From: an uncultured Tenacibaculum sp.
GTDB lineage: Bacteria > Bacteroidota > Bacteroidia > Flavobacteriales > Flavobacteriaceae
NCBI GenBank assembly: GCA_947498055.1
Contig: CANMJA010000018.1
Location: 1 to 64,000, forward strand
DNA: 64,000 nt
Direction: 5' to 3'
Each line of letters begins with the position of its first letter. Position 1 is the first letter of the stretch. The notes below the pieces were generated by a model that saw nothing but the letters and a program-made list of their open reading frames with translations, did not search any database and was not told the origin of the DNA. Made by a program: the position numbers and the translations under genes. This document shows, one piece after another, positions 52,881-62,428 of this stretch.

Positions 52881-53648
52881 ATGAATTCAATTCAACAAAT
52901 ATTTCAAAAAAACGATAAAAATTTATTATCCATATTCTTTACAGCAGGTTTTCCTAAATTAGATGCAACCCAAAATATTATTAAAGAATTAGGAGAAAAC
53001 GGTGTAGATTTTATAGAGGTAGGTTTGCCTTATTCAGACCCGTTAGCAGATGGACCAACCATACAGCATAGTAGTTCGGTTGCATTGCGTAACGGAATGA
53101 ATTTAGATGTGGTTTTTAATCAGCTACAAGAAATAAAATCAATGAATACAACTCCTTTAGTGTTAATGGGGTATGTAAATCAGATTATAAAATATGGTGA
53201 AGATGCTTTTTGTAAAAAGGTAGTAGCCTGTGGAATAGACACGGTTATTATTCCTGATCTACCAATGGTAGAGTATGAAAATCACTACCAAGCATTATTT
53301 AAGAAATACGGAATTACCAATGTGTTTTTAATTACTCCCCAAACTTCAGAAGAGCGTATTCGTAAAATTGATAGCTTAACAGAAGGGTTTATTTATATGG
53401 TAGCTTCTTCTTCAATTACTGGAGCAAAAGGAGAAATATCAGCACAACAAATAGATTATTTTGAACGTATTAAAGCCATGAATTTACGAAGTAAATTAAT
53501 TATTGGTTTTGGTATTTCTGATAACGAAACATTTACAAAAGCCTGTGAATATGGTAATGGAGCAATTATTGGTTCTGCTTTTATTAAAAGTTTAGATAAA
53601 AATGGAGTAGAAGGTATTGGTAATTTTGTAGAATTAATTAAAGGGTAA
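52881..53648 (+). CDS. trpA: Tryptophan synthase alpha subunit
   Basis: 255 residues. Catalytic Glu46 (DFIEVGLPYSDPLADGP) and Asp57 match E. coli Glu49 and Asp60. The phosphate-binding loops (GFGISD, GAIIGSAFIKS) are near the end. It releases indole from indole-3-glycerol phosphate and channels it to TrpB. It is the last trp gene of the operon. Confidence 0.96.
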   Translation: MNSIQQIFQKNDKNLLSIFFTAGFPKLDATQNIIKELGENGVDFIEVGLPYSDPLADGPTIQHSSSVALRNGMNLDVVFNQLQEIKSMNTTPLVLMGYVNQIIKYGEDAFCKKVVACGIDTVIIPDLPMVEYENHYQALFKKYGITNVFLITPQTSEERIRKIDSLTEGFIYMVASSSITGAKGEISAQQIDYFERIKAMNLRSKLIIGFGISDNETFTKACEYGNGAIIGSAFIKSLDKNGVEGIGNFVELIKG

Positions 53649-53676
53649 AGATTTTTAAAAATTAAAACCATTATTT

Positions 53677-53892
53677 ATGAAACTCTTTTTTAAAATAGTA
53701 CTTTTTATTCTTGTTTTCCTTCTTTTTTTAGGGTTATATTCGAGATTTTTATTTGAAGTTTTTGAGATACTTTTTCCTTCTTTTTCTAAGAGTGATTTTG
53801 TAGATGTTTTAGTGCCTATTTTAAGTTTTGTTATTACATTTTTTAAGATGTACCTTTTAAATAAATGGTATGAAAATAAGATACTGTCGTAA
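53677..53892 (+). CDS. Small two-helix membrane protein
   Basis: 71 residues: an N-terminal helix (4-25), a phenylalanine-rich linker and a second helix (about 43-60), ending in KWYENKILS. It starts 28 bp after trpA on the same strand. A longer frame exists on the opposite strand but is low-complexity Lys/Asn/Ser and less protein-like. No family was recognised, and it may simply be co-transcribed with trpA. Confidence 0.5.
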   Translation: MKLFFKIVLFILVFLLFLGLYSRFLFEVFEILFPSFSKSDFVDVLVPILSFVITFFKMYLLNKWYENKILS

Positions 53893-54191
53893 CATTTTGT
53901 AAATAATTGTTTTTTATGGTAGATGTATAATTTCAAGAAAATAAAGAGAATTAAATACTTTATTAACCTGAATTCGATATAAATATTTTAAATTTTTAAA
54001 TTGTCATCCTATGTTTGCAAAGTAAGATGATTTATTAAAATTCTATTTTTAAAACTTTAATAAAAAGTGAAAAACGATTTAAAAATGCAAAATAGAGTTC
54101 TCGATATTAAATTCTTTCAGAATTTTACTCGAACTTGCGTGTTTTTTATATTGAACTTACGTTTTTTAAAGTTAATAACTGAAATTATAAT
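53893..54191. other. Intergenic region before the histidine kinase gene
   Basis: AT-rich and non-coding. GTTCTCGATATTAAATTCTT and TTTTACTCGAACTTG near 54095-54135 are short fragments of the dispersed repeat family found at 46923 and 47994. A possible promoter could not be placed with confidence. Confidence 0.4.
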
Positions 54192-56180
54192 ATGAAAATC
54201 GTATTACTTATACATTTATTTATTATTCAATATATGGAAGCTACCCTAAAAACCTTCTATTTACTTTTTTTTATGTTTTATGTGAATGCTATTTTTTCAC
54301 AACAAAAACTTTCTAAAAATAAAAAGCAAGAATTAAAGCTACTTGAAAGCAAGGAACGTAAAGTTTTAAAAGATGCTGAAAATTTATTTTATTTAGAAAA
54401 TGATAAAGAAGGATCCTATATATTATCTCATCAACTTTTAAGAAAACTAAAAACAGATGCTAGCAAATCAAGGTTATCTCATTTAATTTCATGTTACTTT
54501 TTAGAACTAAAAAGAGATACAGATTCTGCATTATTTTATTCTAAAAAAACATTAAGCTACACTACATTTTCTAACGATTCAATAAAGAGAATGCGAATAT
54601 TAATGGGAAATATGAGTTTAGCTAGTACCTTTTTAAGTAAAGGACTTTTTAAAAAAGCTAAAAAAATAGCTATTGAAGGTCAAGAGAAAGCTGCAAAATG
54701 GAATTTCGTTGAAGAGCATGATAGATTCATGCTGTACCTTGCAGATATATATTCTTATGAGAATAAATTTGACCAAGCTATTAGTTTATTCCAAAAAACA
54801 ATTCATAGTATTGATGTTGATGTTGCAGTTGGTTCTATGATGTCACTTGGTCGTATTTATTACCAACTAAAGAATTACAAAAAGTCAAATAAATATTACA
54901 ACAAAGCCCTTGAAATTAATGAGAATCCTTACTACGATTTAGCCATAAGTTTTTATATGATTAATAATTTAAAGTATACAGGACGAAAAAATGACATAAT
55001 TCCTCAACTTAAAGAAATTATTAGAAGAGGGGAAGAAATGCAAATATCTCACCTTAAAAATGAAGCTAAAAAAGAGTTAGTTAATGAGTACTTAGAGAAA
55101 AAAGAGTTTGATGAAGTAGAAGCAATACTTTTACCTTTAGTAGAAGAAAGAAAACAAGAAGGAAATTTAATAGAACTATTATTTTGTTACGGACAACTAA
55201 AAGAAAATGCGCGTAATAATGAAAATTTCAAACAAGCATTAGAGTATTCCGAAAAGTTTCTAATAATTCGAGATTCCATCAATAAATTTCAAAAAGCTAA
55301 AGAAATTAGTGAATTAGAAATAAAGTTCGAAACTCTTCAAAAAGAAAAAGAAAATAGCCAATTAAAAAAAGACAAAGAAGAGCAAATATATATTAACAAC
55401 TTAATATTAATAGCTTCAACGATCACTTTTTGCGCCATATTTTTACTCGCTTTAAACTATTATAAAAAGTTGAAAACACAAAAAAAGCTGAATGAAACGA
55501 TAAAGCAAGTATCTAATGAAAAAATTAATTCCTTAATGAAGGAACAGGAATTAAAACTAATAAAAGCTACGATAGAAGGGCAAGATAGGGAACGTAAAAA
55601 ATTAGCTCAAGGTCTTCATGATTCAATAGGTAATGATATTGCTACAATTAAATTGCTAATTAGTGAAGTTAAATCTTCTGAAATAAAGAAAATTAAACAC
55701 CAGATGGATCGAACGTATCAAAAAGTTCGTGAAATTTCACACAATACCATTCCAAAAGAAAATAGACAAAATGATTACATAGAAATTCTAAAAGAATATA
55801 TAAAAAATATTAATGAAGCAACAGAAGTGAACATTAAGTTTGAAGTGTCGGAGCAAGATATATTGAATCAAATAGATGTTTCTATACAAAATGAAATTTT
55901 TGTAATACAACAAGAGTTAATTACAAATACATTAAAACATGCTAAAGCAAGTAGTATAGATATTAGATTAGAATGTATTTCAAACAATATTCATCTTACT
56001 TATGAAGATGATGGAAATGGGTTTTTAATAGAATCATTAAGAAATAATACAGGAATCGGTATTAGAAACATAAAAAGTAGAGTACAGCAATTAGCGGGTT
56101 CTATTATTATTGATTCGCATCCTAAAAGAGGGACTTTGTTTAAAATAGAAATAAAAAAAGAGATGCAAAAGATGTCGTAA
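54192..56180 (+). CDS. TPR-domain sensor histidine kinase (HisKA_3 type)
   Basis: 662 residues; an alternative start at 54234 gives a cleaner signal peptide. A secreted TPR domain (about residues 50-380) precedes a single transmembrane helix (LILIASTITFCAIFLLAL, near 405) and a cytoplasmic kinase core. The dimerisation/phosphoacceptor motif is DRERKKLAQGLHDSIGNDIA (His in L-H-D-S). The ATPase domain has ELITNTLKHAKAS (N-box), DDGNGF and GIGIRNIKSR. It autophosphorylates on the His and passes phosphate to an unknown NarL-type response regulator; none is next to it. Confidence 0.87.
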   Translation: MKIVLLIHLFIIQYMEATLKTFYLLFFMFYVNAIFSQQKLSKNKKQELKLLESKERKVLKDAENLFYLENDKEGSYILSHQLLRKLKTDASKSRLSHLISCYFLELKRDTDSALFYSKKTLSYTTFSNDSIKRMRILMGNMSLASTFLSKGLFKKAKKIAIEGQEKAAKWNFVEEHDRFMLYLADIYSYENKFDQAISLFQKTIHSIDVDVAVGSMMSLGRIYYQLKNYKKSNKYYNKALEINENPYYDLAISFYMINNLKYTGRKNDIIPQLKEIIRRGEEMQISHLKNEAKKELVNEYLEKKEFDEVEAILLPLVEERKQEGNLIELLFCYGQLKENARNNENFKQALEYSEKFLIIRDSINKFQKAKEISELEIKFETLQKEKENSQLKKDKEEQIYINNLILIASTITFCAIFLLALNYYKKLKTQKKLNETIKQVSNEKINSLMKEQELKLIKATIEGQDRERKKLAQGLHDSIGNDIATIKLLISEVKSSEIKKIKHQMDRTYQKVREISHNTIPKENRQNDYIEILKEYIKNINEATEVNIKFEVSEQDILNQIDVSIQNEIFVIQQELITNTLKHAKASSIDIRLECISNNIHLTYEDDGNGFLIESLRNNTGIGIRNIKSRVQQLAGSIIIDSHPKRGTLFKIEIKKEMQKMS

Positions 56181-56268
56181 AATTATTTTACTATTAGAAT
56201 AGTGGTATATCTTTTTACTGATTTACCACTATCCTTAAAAATCAACAAACTAAATCTACTCTAAAAAA

Positions 56269-56928
56269 TTACACTTCTGTTTTAGAACCTTCTGTAAATT
56301 TTTCTAAAAGACCTTTGAAAACGTCGATCGGTTGTGCACCAGTAACAGCTTCTTTTCTGTTAAAAACAATAGTAGGTACAGAGTTTACACCTAAATTTTG
56401 CCAATATTGCTTATTTCTTTTTACTTCAAAACGAGCATCATCGTTTGTTAAATTAGCCAATCCTTCTTCTGCATTTAAACCAACATCTAACAATGCTTGT
56501 TTTAAAACCTCTTTTTTAGAAACATCTTTTCTTTCACTAAAATAAGCAGTGGTTAATCGCATTTTTAATTCTGTTTGTTTGCCAAACTTTTTTGCGTATT
56601 CCAATAAAATATGAGCATCAAAAGTATTTACTACTCGCATTCCTTCAAAATAATCGAACTCAAAATCGACATTAGCACCAGCTTCTACCAATCTTTGTCT
56701 AGAAGCACTTTGCTGTTCTTTTGTCGACCCGTATTTTTGAGTAATATGCTCTACTAAATCTTGCCCTTCTTCTGGCATGTTTGAATTTAATTCAAAAGGT
56801 TGCCATTCAATTTCTACTTGATCCTCTATGTTTAATTCAGTAATGGCTCTTTGTAAATGCTTGTATCCGACAGTACACCAGGGGCATACAACATCAGAAA
56901 CAATATCTATTTTTAATATGTCTTTCAT
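56269..56928 (-). CDS. DsbA-family oxidoreductase (FrnE-like)
   Basis: 219 residues, no signal peptide, so cytoplasmic. A thioredoxin fold with the redox motif CPWC at Cys15-Pro-Trp-Cys18, followed by a helical insert and a cis-Pro strand (GVNSVPTIVFNR). It matches the FrnE/2-hydroxychromene-2-carboxylate isomerase-like branch, which often lacks a dedicated disulfide partner. Probably involved in thiol redox chemistry; the exact substrate is unknown. It is a single gene. Confidence 0.85.
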   Translation of the reverse strand: MKDILKIDIVSDVVCPWCTVGYKHLQRAITELNIEDQVEIEWQPFELNSNMPEEGQDLVEHITQKYGSTKEQQSASRQRLVEAGANVDFEFDYFEGMRVVNTFDAHILLEYAKKFGKQTELKMRLTTAYFSERKDVSKKEVLKQALLDVGLNAEEGLANLTNDDARFEVKRNKQYWQNLGVNSVPTIVFNRKEAVTGAQPIDVFKGLLEKFTEGSKTEV

Positions 56929-57108
56929 AGGTTATAAATTTAATGAATAGGTTTTTAAAGACTATCTATCCATTGTTAAAAATTAATATGTGAAACTATA
57001 CGTTTAAAATCGTAATAAAACTATATTATTTGTAGTTATAAATGTTCGTATCTTACAAGTATTTTAATATTTGATTAAAAAAGGAACAAAACAAGAGTAC
57101 TATTTTTA

Positions 57109-57383
57109 ATGCGTTTTAAAAAAGAACATATTGAATTTGAAAATAAATGTAAACGTATTGTTATTGTTAAAAAGATAACTAAAGTAACGTATGCAGAAAT
57201 AGCTTATGATAAAAAAATGTTTACCCTCAAGATATTACATTGTTTTTTTCAAATGATGAGAAAATATTTATAAGTGCAGCTAGCTTTTTAAACAAAGGAG
57301 ATAGTACCGTTTTTGGAATGTCAGATAATTTGATTGTTACAGATGATGAAAAATTGGCAAGAAAAATAAAAGTGATAAATTAA
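57109..57383 (+). pseudogene. Small gene broken by a one-base deletion in an A-run
   Basis: From ATG 57109 the frame reads MRFKKEHIEFENKCKRIVIV... and after KVTYAEIAYDKK meets a run of seven A (57211-57217). With one more A the reading continues as NVYPQDITLFFSNDEKIFIS... to a stop at 57383, giving a normal-looking 91-residue product; with seven A it drifts into an unrelated 54-residue end. So either a genuine inactivating mutation, a phase-variable homopolymer or a sequencing error. No family was recognised. It lies upstream of the NYN gene. Confidence 0.65.
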
Positions 57384-57428
57384 AAAAGAATGTATATGAA
57401 ATTAAAGCATCAACTAAAAAGTTAGAAT

Positions 57429-58187
57429 ATGAACTCAAAATTGGCAGTACTTATAGACGGAGATAATATACCATCTGCTCATGTAACAGAGATGATGGAA
57501 GAGATTGCGAAATATGGAAATCCGACCATAAAAAGAATTTATGGAGACTGGACGAATCCGCATTTATCAAAATGGAAAAATCTATTGTTAGAAAATGCGA
57601 TTACTCCTATTCAGCAATACGCATACACTACGGGTAAAAATGCAACAGATTCTGCAATGATTATTGATGCAATGGATATTTTATATTCAGAAAAAGTAAA
57701 CGGTTTTTGCTTAGTTTCTAGTGATAGCGATTTTACCAAATTGGCAACTCGATTAAGAGAAGCTGGTATGCAGGTAATTGGTATAGGAGAAAAGAAAACA
57801 CCAACTCCTTTTATAGTAGCTTGCGATAAATTTATTTACATAGAAATTCTTAGAAAACAATTACATAAGAAAGAAGACGTAGATAAGAAAAATAAACAAG
57901 AAGATAGTATCGATAAAATTACACCAAAAGTAATTAAGTTACTATCTACCACTATTACAGATTCTTCTGACGAAGATGGTTGGGCATATTTAGGAGATGT
58001 TGGAGGCTTGTTACAAAAGAAACAGCCCAATTTTGACTCTAGAAATTACGGATTTGAAAAATTAACTCCTTTAATTAAATCGACAGGTAAATTTGAAGTA
58101 GAACAACGAGAAAACCCGAAAAGTAAACACAAACTTATCTTTGTGAAAAATAAAGAAATAAGAAGAACTAAAGGGAGAAAAAAATAG
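57429..58187 (+). CDS. NYN-domain / OST-HTH (LabA/DUF88-like) protein
   Basis: 252 residues. The NYN (Nedd4-BP1/YacP nuclease) domain occupies residues 1-140: VLIDGDNIPSAH with the first acidic residues, DSAMIIDAMDIL and SSDSDFTKLATRLREAGMQVIGIG. A charged linker follows, and the C-terminus is an OST-HTH/LOTUS-like domain (about 170-250, SSDEDGWAYLGDVGGLLQKK). Such proteins are predicted metal-dependent RNases with an RNA-binding HTH. It is cytosolic. No partner gene in the immediate area suggests the target RNA. Confidence 0.85.
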   Translation: MNSKLAVLIDGDNIPSAHVTEMMEEIAKYGNPTIKRIYGDWTNPHLSKWKNLLLENAITPIQQYAYTTGKNATDSAMIIDAMDILYSEKVNGFCLVSSDSDFTKLATRLREAGMQVIGIGEKKTPTPFIVACDKFIYIEILRKQLHKKEDVDKKNKQEDSIDKITPKVIKLLSTTITDSSDEDGWAYLGDVGGLLQKKQPNFDSRNYGFEKLTPLIKSTGKFEVEQRENPKSKHKLIFVKNKEIRRTKGRKK

Positions 58188-58403
58188 TTAATTTATACAA
58201 TAAAAAAGAACAGTAGGTAAATTTTATGTTTTTGAATTTTAGAGAGGTAGAGCTTTGGTAAGTGAAAAAACATTTTTTTGAGTAACAATTATTGAGGAAT
58301 TCTTAAGAAAGTAAGGTTTTTATAATACGAATTGTAAGTTGTTAGCTTAGTTAGTATTAGAAAGGTTATGCTTTATTGCTTCCATTACTATTATTTATAC
58401 GGT

Positions 58404-60023
58404 CTAATATTTAGTTTTTATTATTTTAAGTAACTTTTCTAATTGAGAATCACTTTTTCGTAACATTTGGCTCTCGTCTCTTTCAATAATAATATCTGGA
58501 ATGGTTCCATTTCCATCAAGTGTTTTTCCATTTCTTTGAAAAGAAAGCATAGTTGATAATTTTACTTGAATTTTAGAATTTTTAAGATGAAATTTTTGTG
58601 ATCTACCACTTGAACCATTTGTAGTTACTCCAACTATTTTTATGTTGTTTAAACCTTTAAATGCAGAAGTAAACACAGAAGCAGCACTAAAACACTCTTC
58701 ATTAACCAGTATATAAATGGGACAATTTATTGGTTGTTTACTGTGAAGAACCATATAAAAGGGGGTGCTGAATTTATTTAAATCAACGTGAAATTCTGTC
58801 TCATAATTTATATTAAAGTTATCTATTGCTTTTCTATCCTCGTCAGTTAACATTTCTGAATTATAGTTGTATAAAAACCTCGATTGCATAGAAGAAATAT
58901 CTTCATCTAAAAATTGGTTATTACGCACATAAGCTACATTGGCTATCCAAGGCGATTGCTCAGGAAAAACAAAATAGCCTGATAGTGTATTAAGTATTTC
59001 TCTTGTTCCACCACCATTTCCACGAATGTCAATTATCATTGCTTTTGAATCTTTATACTTTTTAATGGTAGACTTCAAGTATGATTCTAAATTAGGTATT
59101 TCTTTATAACTTAACATAGCAGGAATTGCTAGATATGCTATGGAATCTGTTAGCCATTTATCTAGTTTAGATAAATCAAAATCTTTATCACGTCCAAATT
59201 TTCTATAATTCCGATTAAAACTTGTAGATCCAATATCGAAATACCAATTCCTTCTATTACTAAGAAGAAAAGTCTGTTTTGTATCTGTTTTACCATTCGT
59301 AAAGGTTATTTCTATATCTTTCAAAGATGTTTTACCTTGTTTGAAATAAAGTTCGCCAATATCTCTTAGATCCTTTAATTCATCTGTTTGTTTAGCTCTT
59401 TTTGGAGAGAGTTTTCTTGTGTAGGCATTATTATTTAAAAAGTCTTTGATATTAACATCATCAACTTTTTTTATGTATGGATATTTTGAATTAAAATATG
59501 CATACTCTTTGGTTTTTTTATTGAACTTAAGAGCAATAATTTGATTACCTAAAGAAGATACAGCAAAAGGTAAATGTAAATTATACAATTCATAATTATC
59601 TTCATTAAAGTTTTCCATTCTGACATTAGCATGCCTGTCAATTATATTAGAGATGATTTTTTCTAATTCGAAAGCCAAAAAATGTATTGAAATAGAGTCT
59701 TTTTCATTTATTTTTTTTTCAATTTCATTATAACTTTTTTCAAAATTAAAATTTGATACCTGATAATATGAAGATTGTTTTTCTAATAACATCTTAAACT
59801 CCTTTACATCTTCTAAAGCCTTTTCTTTTGTTAGATATTGACCAAATCCTAAAGTTGAAGTAAATAATAAAGTCAGAAATATTGAGAGTTTTCTTGTTAT
59901 CGCAACTCTTTTATAATTAGGTCTGATATTTTTTTTATTTAACAGTTCTATATTTAAGTTAGATGTTAGAGCAGATAGATTTAAACCCCATAAAAATGAT
60001 GTCAATTTTAGTAAATGTATCAT
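58404..60023 (-). CDS. S41-family (C-terminal processing-like) peptidase
   Basis: 539 residues as read from the ATG at 60021-60023. A hydrophobic signal-like stretch (LSIFLTLLFTSTLGFGQ) sits only at about residues 46-62, with no in-frame ATG nearby, so the real start or a rearranged 5' end is in doubt. The S41 domain has DIRGNGGGTREILNTLSG, the nucleophile region NEECFSAASVFTSAF (Ser after Phe) and VGVTTNGSSGRSQKF. No PDZ domain is clear. It is probably a periplasmic tail-specific-type peptidase. It is a single gene. Confidence 0.8.
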   Translation of the reverse strand: MIHLLKLTSFLWGLNLSALTSNLNIELLNKKNIRPNYKRVAITRKLSIFLTLLFTSTLGFGQYLTKEKALEDVKEFKMLLEKQSSYYQVSNFNFEKSYNEIEKKINEKDSISIHFLAFELEKIISNIIDRHANVRMENFNEDNYELYNLHLPFAVSSLGNQIIALKFNKKTKEYAYFNSKYPYIKKVDDVNIKDFLNNNAYTRKLSPKRAKQTDELKDLRDIGELYFKQGKTSLKDIEITFTNGKTDTKQTFLLSNRRNWYFDIGSTSFNRNYRKFGRDKDFDLSKLDKWLTDSIAYLAIPAMLSYKEIPNLESYLKSTIKKYKDSKAMIIDIRGNGGGTREILNTLSGYFVFPEQSPWIANVAYVRNNQFLDEDISSMQSRFLYNYNSEMLTDEDRKAIDNFNINYETEFHVDLNKFSTPFYMVLHSKQPINCPIYILVNEECFSAASVFTSAFKGLNNIKIVGVTTNGSSGRSQKFHLKNSKIQVKLSTMLSFQRNGKTLDGNGTIPDIIIERDESQMLRKSDSQLEKLLKIIKTKY

Positions 60024-60172
60024 AGAATAATTAATTGTTTCTAACTAAATACTATGAAATTTTGGAAGTGTTGCATTTTTTTAATGATAAATCATGTTAA
60101 ATATTACATATGTGCCTTTAGAAGAGAAACAAGCTTTATCTTAGATATTATATTATAGAAGATGTTTTCGAA

Positions 60173-60862
60173 TTAATACTTTATTTCTGTAAGTTCCGAT
60201 TCTCCTTTAGAATAATCATCACAAGTCCATTCCCATTTCTCTTTGAGGATTAATTTATCGTCTTTTAATTCAATAATTGATTTGCATTTTCCAGTTTTAA
60301 AATCTCCTTTTTTATTTTGATGTTGGTACGTAAAAACCAAAACATTCTGTTCTATTCGACCAGAAAGAGTTCCAAATAAAATTTCTCCACCGTGATATGT
60401 TGCCCAAACTAAATTTTCTTTTTGTCTATATTCAAATAAGGTACTTGAATTTACTTCTCCATTATTTGAGTTAGAAACAGATTGAAACTTTTTTCCATTC
60501 AAATTCAATTCTTTTTTTTCAAAAGGTTCATTTATTCTATCTCCTCTTGTTGTGGGTTGTGATATAACAATAAATTTCAAATCAACAGAATTTTCATTTT
60601 TAATTCGATGAACAATTTGCGGATAAATATGAATTCCTTCTCCTTTATTTATTTCTAAAACCTCTTTATCTATCTCAAAGGTTGCTGTTCCGTCGAGTAT
60701 GTAAAAATATTGTTCAGAAAAGTTATGATAATGTTTTTGCTCAGATGTATTAGGAGGCATTAATTCCTCAATAACACTTAAATTTTCAGATTTAATAAGA
60801 TGCCATCCACTGCATTTATTCCCCCAATTATAATGTTCACTATTTTCTTTAGATTTCTTCAT
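60173..60862 (-). CDS. Cupin-domain protein with extra C-terminal domain
   Basis: 229 residues. The cupin core spans about residues 30-110: MPPNTSEQKHYHNFSEQYFYILDGTATFEID and GIHIYPQIVHRIKNEN hold the metal-ligand histidines (H-x-H, E, H). The N-terminal NWGNKCSGWHLIKSENLSV and the following domain (about 130-229; GGEILFGTLSGRIEQNVLVF ... CKSIIELKDDKLILKEKWEW) resemble the n-acetylglutamate synthase-annotated small domain found in Bacteroidota. It is cytosolic; the ligand is unknown. Confidence 0.75.
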   Translation of the reverse strand: MKKSKENSEHYNWGNKCSGWHLIKSENLSVIEELMPPNTSEQKHYHNFSEQYFYILDGTATFEIDKEVLEINKGEGIHIYPQIVHRIKNENSVDLKFIVISQPTTRGDRINEPFEKKELNLNGKKFQSVSNSNNGEVNSSTLFEYRQKENLVWATYHGGEILFGTLSGRIEQNVLVFTYQHQNKKGDFKTGKCKSIIELKDDKLILKEKWEWTCDDYSKGESELTEIKY

Positions 60863-60975
60863 TTTACGCGTTTTTGATAATGCTATAGCCGTTTTTTATG
60901 AGAGATTAAAAGTAGTAAATTATCCGTTAGTTGTTTAGTGTTTTTCCTTTTTTACTATTGAATCTAAAATTGAAT

Positions 60976-61551
60976 TTATTTTACAGGTCTTAGTTTTTCT
61001 ATAATTTCTGTGCTTACCCAATAAATATTAGATAATCCAGGTTCTATATCTCTTTCAGCTCTTCCAAAAAATAAATATTTACCATCAGGAGTTATGGAAG
61101 GACCTTTTTCACCAAAATCAGAATTTACAACTCTTCCTAAGTTTATGGGGTTTGTCCAGGTAGCGTTTTTTTGCTTAAAGCAAACATATATATCATTATC
61201 TTTTCTTTCTTCTTTTTGACTTTTTCCTGTGAAAACAAGATAATCTTGAGAAGGCGAAATAAATGCATGATGACCAAATTCATGTTGAACTTCCTTTGTA
61301 TCTAAGAATTTACCATTTTCATTAGGAGCATAATACGTTTTCATTTCTGACAAATTAAAATAATATAGATCTCCATTATTTGATTGATTCGGAAAAAATA
61401 CTAGACCGTCATTAATTGGAGAATTCAACTGAGTTGCATTACTCCAAGAGTTTTCTAAACGGTTGACATACCAGATTTTCTCATCAGCAAAAGCAGAATC
61501 TAGAGCTGTAAAATATATCTTCTTTCCATCACGACTTACAAAAGGGTGCAA
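60976..61551 (-). CDS. PD40 / TolB-like beta-propeller protein, 5'-truncated
   Basis: 191 residues if started at the TTG at 61549-61551. The reading frame is open further upstream only to a stop beyond 61620, without an ATG, and the extra residues (TKWTTVKKANF) look like part of a longer family member. PD40 blades are visible: HPFVSRDGKKIYFTA, GHHAFISPSQDYLVFTG, GPSITPDGKYLFFG. It ends NIYWVSTEIIEKLRPVK, like the neighbour at 63575 (ANIFWVNAQVINNLKPN). The N-terminal signal and first blades are lost, so it is probably a decayed paralogue. Confidence 0.6.
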   Translation of the reverse strand: MHPFVSRDGKKIYFTALDSAFADEKIWYVNRLENSWSNATQLNSPINDGLVFFPNQSNNGDLYYFNLSEMKTYYAPNENGKFLDTKEVQHEFGHHAFISPSQDYLVFTGKSQKEERKDNDIYVCFKQKNATWTNPINLGRVVNSDFGEKGPSITPDGKYLFFGRAERDIEPGLSNIYWVSTEIIEKLRPVK

Positions 61552-61695
61552 TTCTTCCTTTTTTTTACCTTTGGTAAAATTTGCTTTTTTAACAGTAGTC
61601 CATTTTGTTACATTACATAATTAAAAAAGGTATTTCTCAAACTGACTTCATTGGTTAGTAAATGAAAAATAGGTAACTGTAGGTAAGTAAAAGTG

Positions 61696-62346
61696 CTATA
61701 TTTTAAATGATTTTTTCTTAGCAACTACAAAATAACTGAATACTTCTTTATAAATCTTTTCGGAATCAACTGTTTGAAAATTTCCTTTAGAAATCAAATT
61801 ATCTAATTCAGAGCTTTTCAGCCTTCTAATTGGAATTGGGATTATTCCAATTTTACACAATATTTGAACAAGACGAATCTGTAATCCAACTAAAAATGAC
61901 ATTTTATCTCCCAGACAAGGTGTTGTAGAAATAAATAATCCATCATGTTTTAGCAATTCATTTATTCTTTTCATCACCTTTTCAGGATTGGGAATAGTAT
62001 GCAGCATGTTAAATGCCAATATTCTATCAAAAGATTCTTTTTTTAGATTTTCATCAAAAATATCCCCCTGAGTAAATATTACATTTCTGATATTTTTTTC
62101 AGTTGCTTTTCCTTTAGAAATTTCGATCATTTTTGAGGATATATCAATAGCATAGATTTCTTTAACATCATTAGCAATATTGCAAGCCGTTGTACCCGTT
62201 CCACAGCCATAATCTAAAACAACATTAGTACTTTCTAAATGTTTTTTAGTGTTTTTTCTTGACTTTTGATGGATGTACTCAAATCGTTCTTCTGTTTTAT
62301 CGTAATTTTTTGATGCATTATCCCAAAAACTTTTCGTTTTACTCAT
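61696..62346 (-). CDS. Class I SAM-dependent methyltransferase
   Basis: 216 residues. The Rossmann core has VVLDYGCGTGTTACNIA (motif I, about residues 43-59), IYAIDISSKMIEISKGKA (motif II) and ILAFNMLHTIPNPEKVMKRI (post-motif). It resembles UbiE/COQ5-like small-molecule methyltransferases, but lacks features that name a substrate. It is cytosolic. An AraC-family regulator gene lies 82 bp upstream in the same direction. Confidence 0.85.
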   Translation of the reverse strand: MSKTKSFWDNASKNYDKTEERFEYIHQKSRKNTKKHLESTNVVLDYGCGTGTTACNIANDVKEIYAIDISSKMIEISKGKATEKNIRNVIFTQGDIFDENLKKESFDRILAFNMLHTIPNPEKVMKRINELLKHDGLFISTTPCLGDKMSFLVGLQIRLVQILCKIGIIPIPIRRLKSSELDNLISKGNFQTVDSEKIYKEVFSYFVVAKKKSFKI

Positions 62347-62428
62347 TTTTTTCTTAATTTTTTATTAGAATAAATGTGTTTACAAAGGTCTAAAGTTTTT
62401 GAAATAAGTATTATACATAATGGCTCAA

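Noticed and set aside
53655..53936. A 93-codon minus-strand frame overlapping the small membrane protein after trpA
   Set aside because: Its composition is Lys/Asn/Ser low complexity, whereas the plus-strand frame gives a plausible two-helix membrane protein in operon position.
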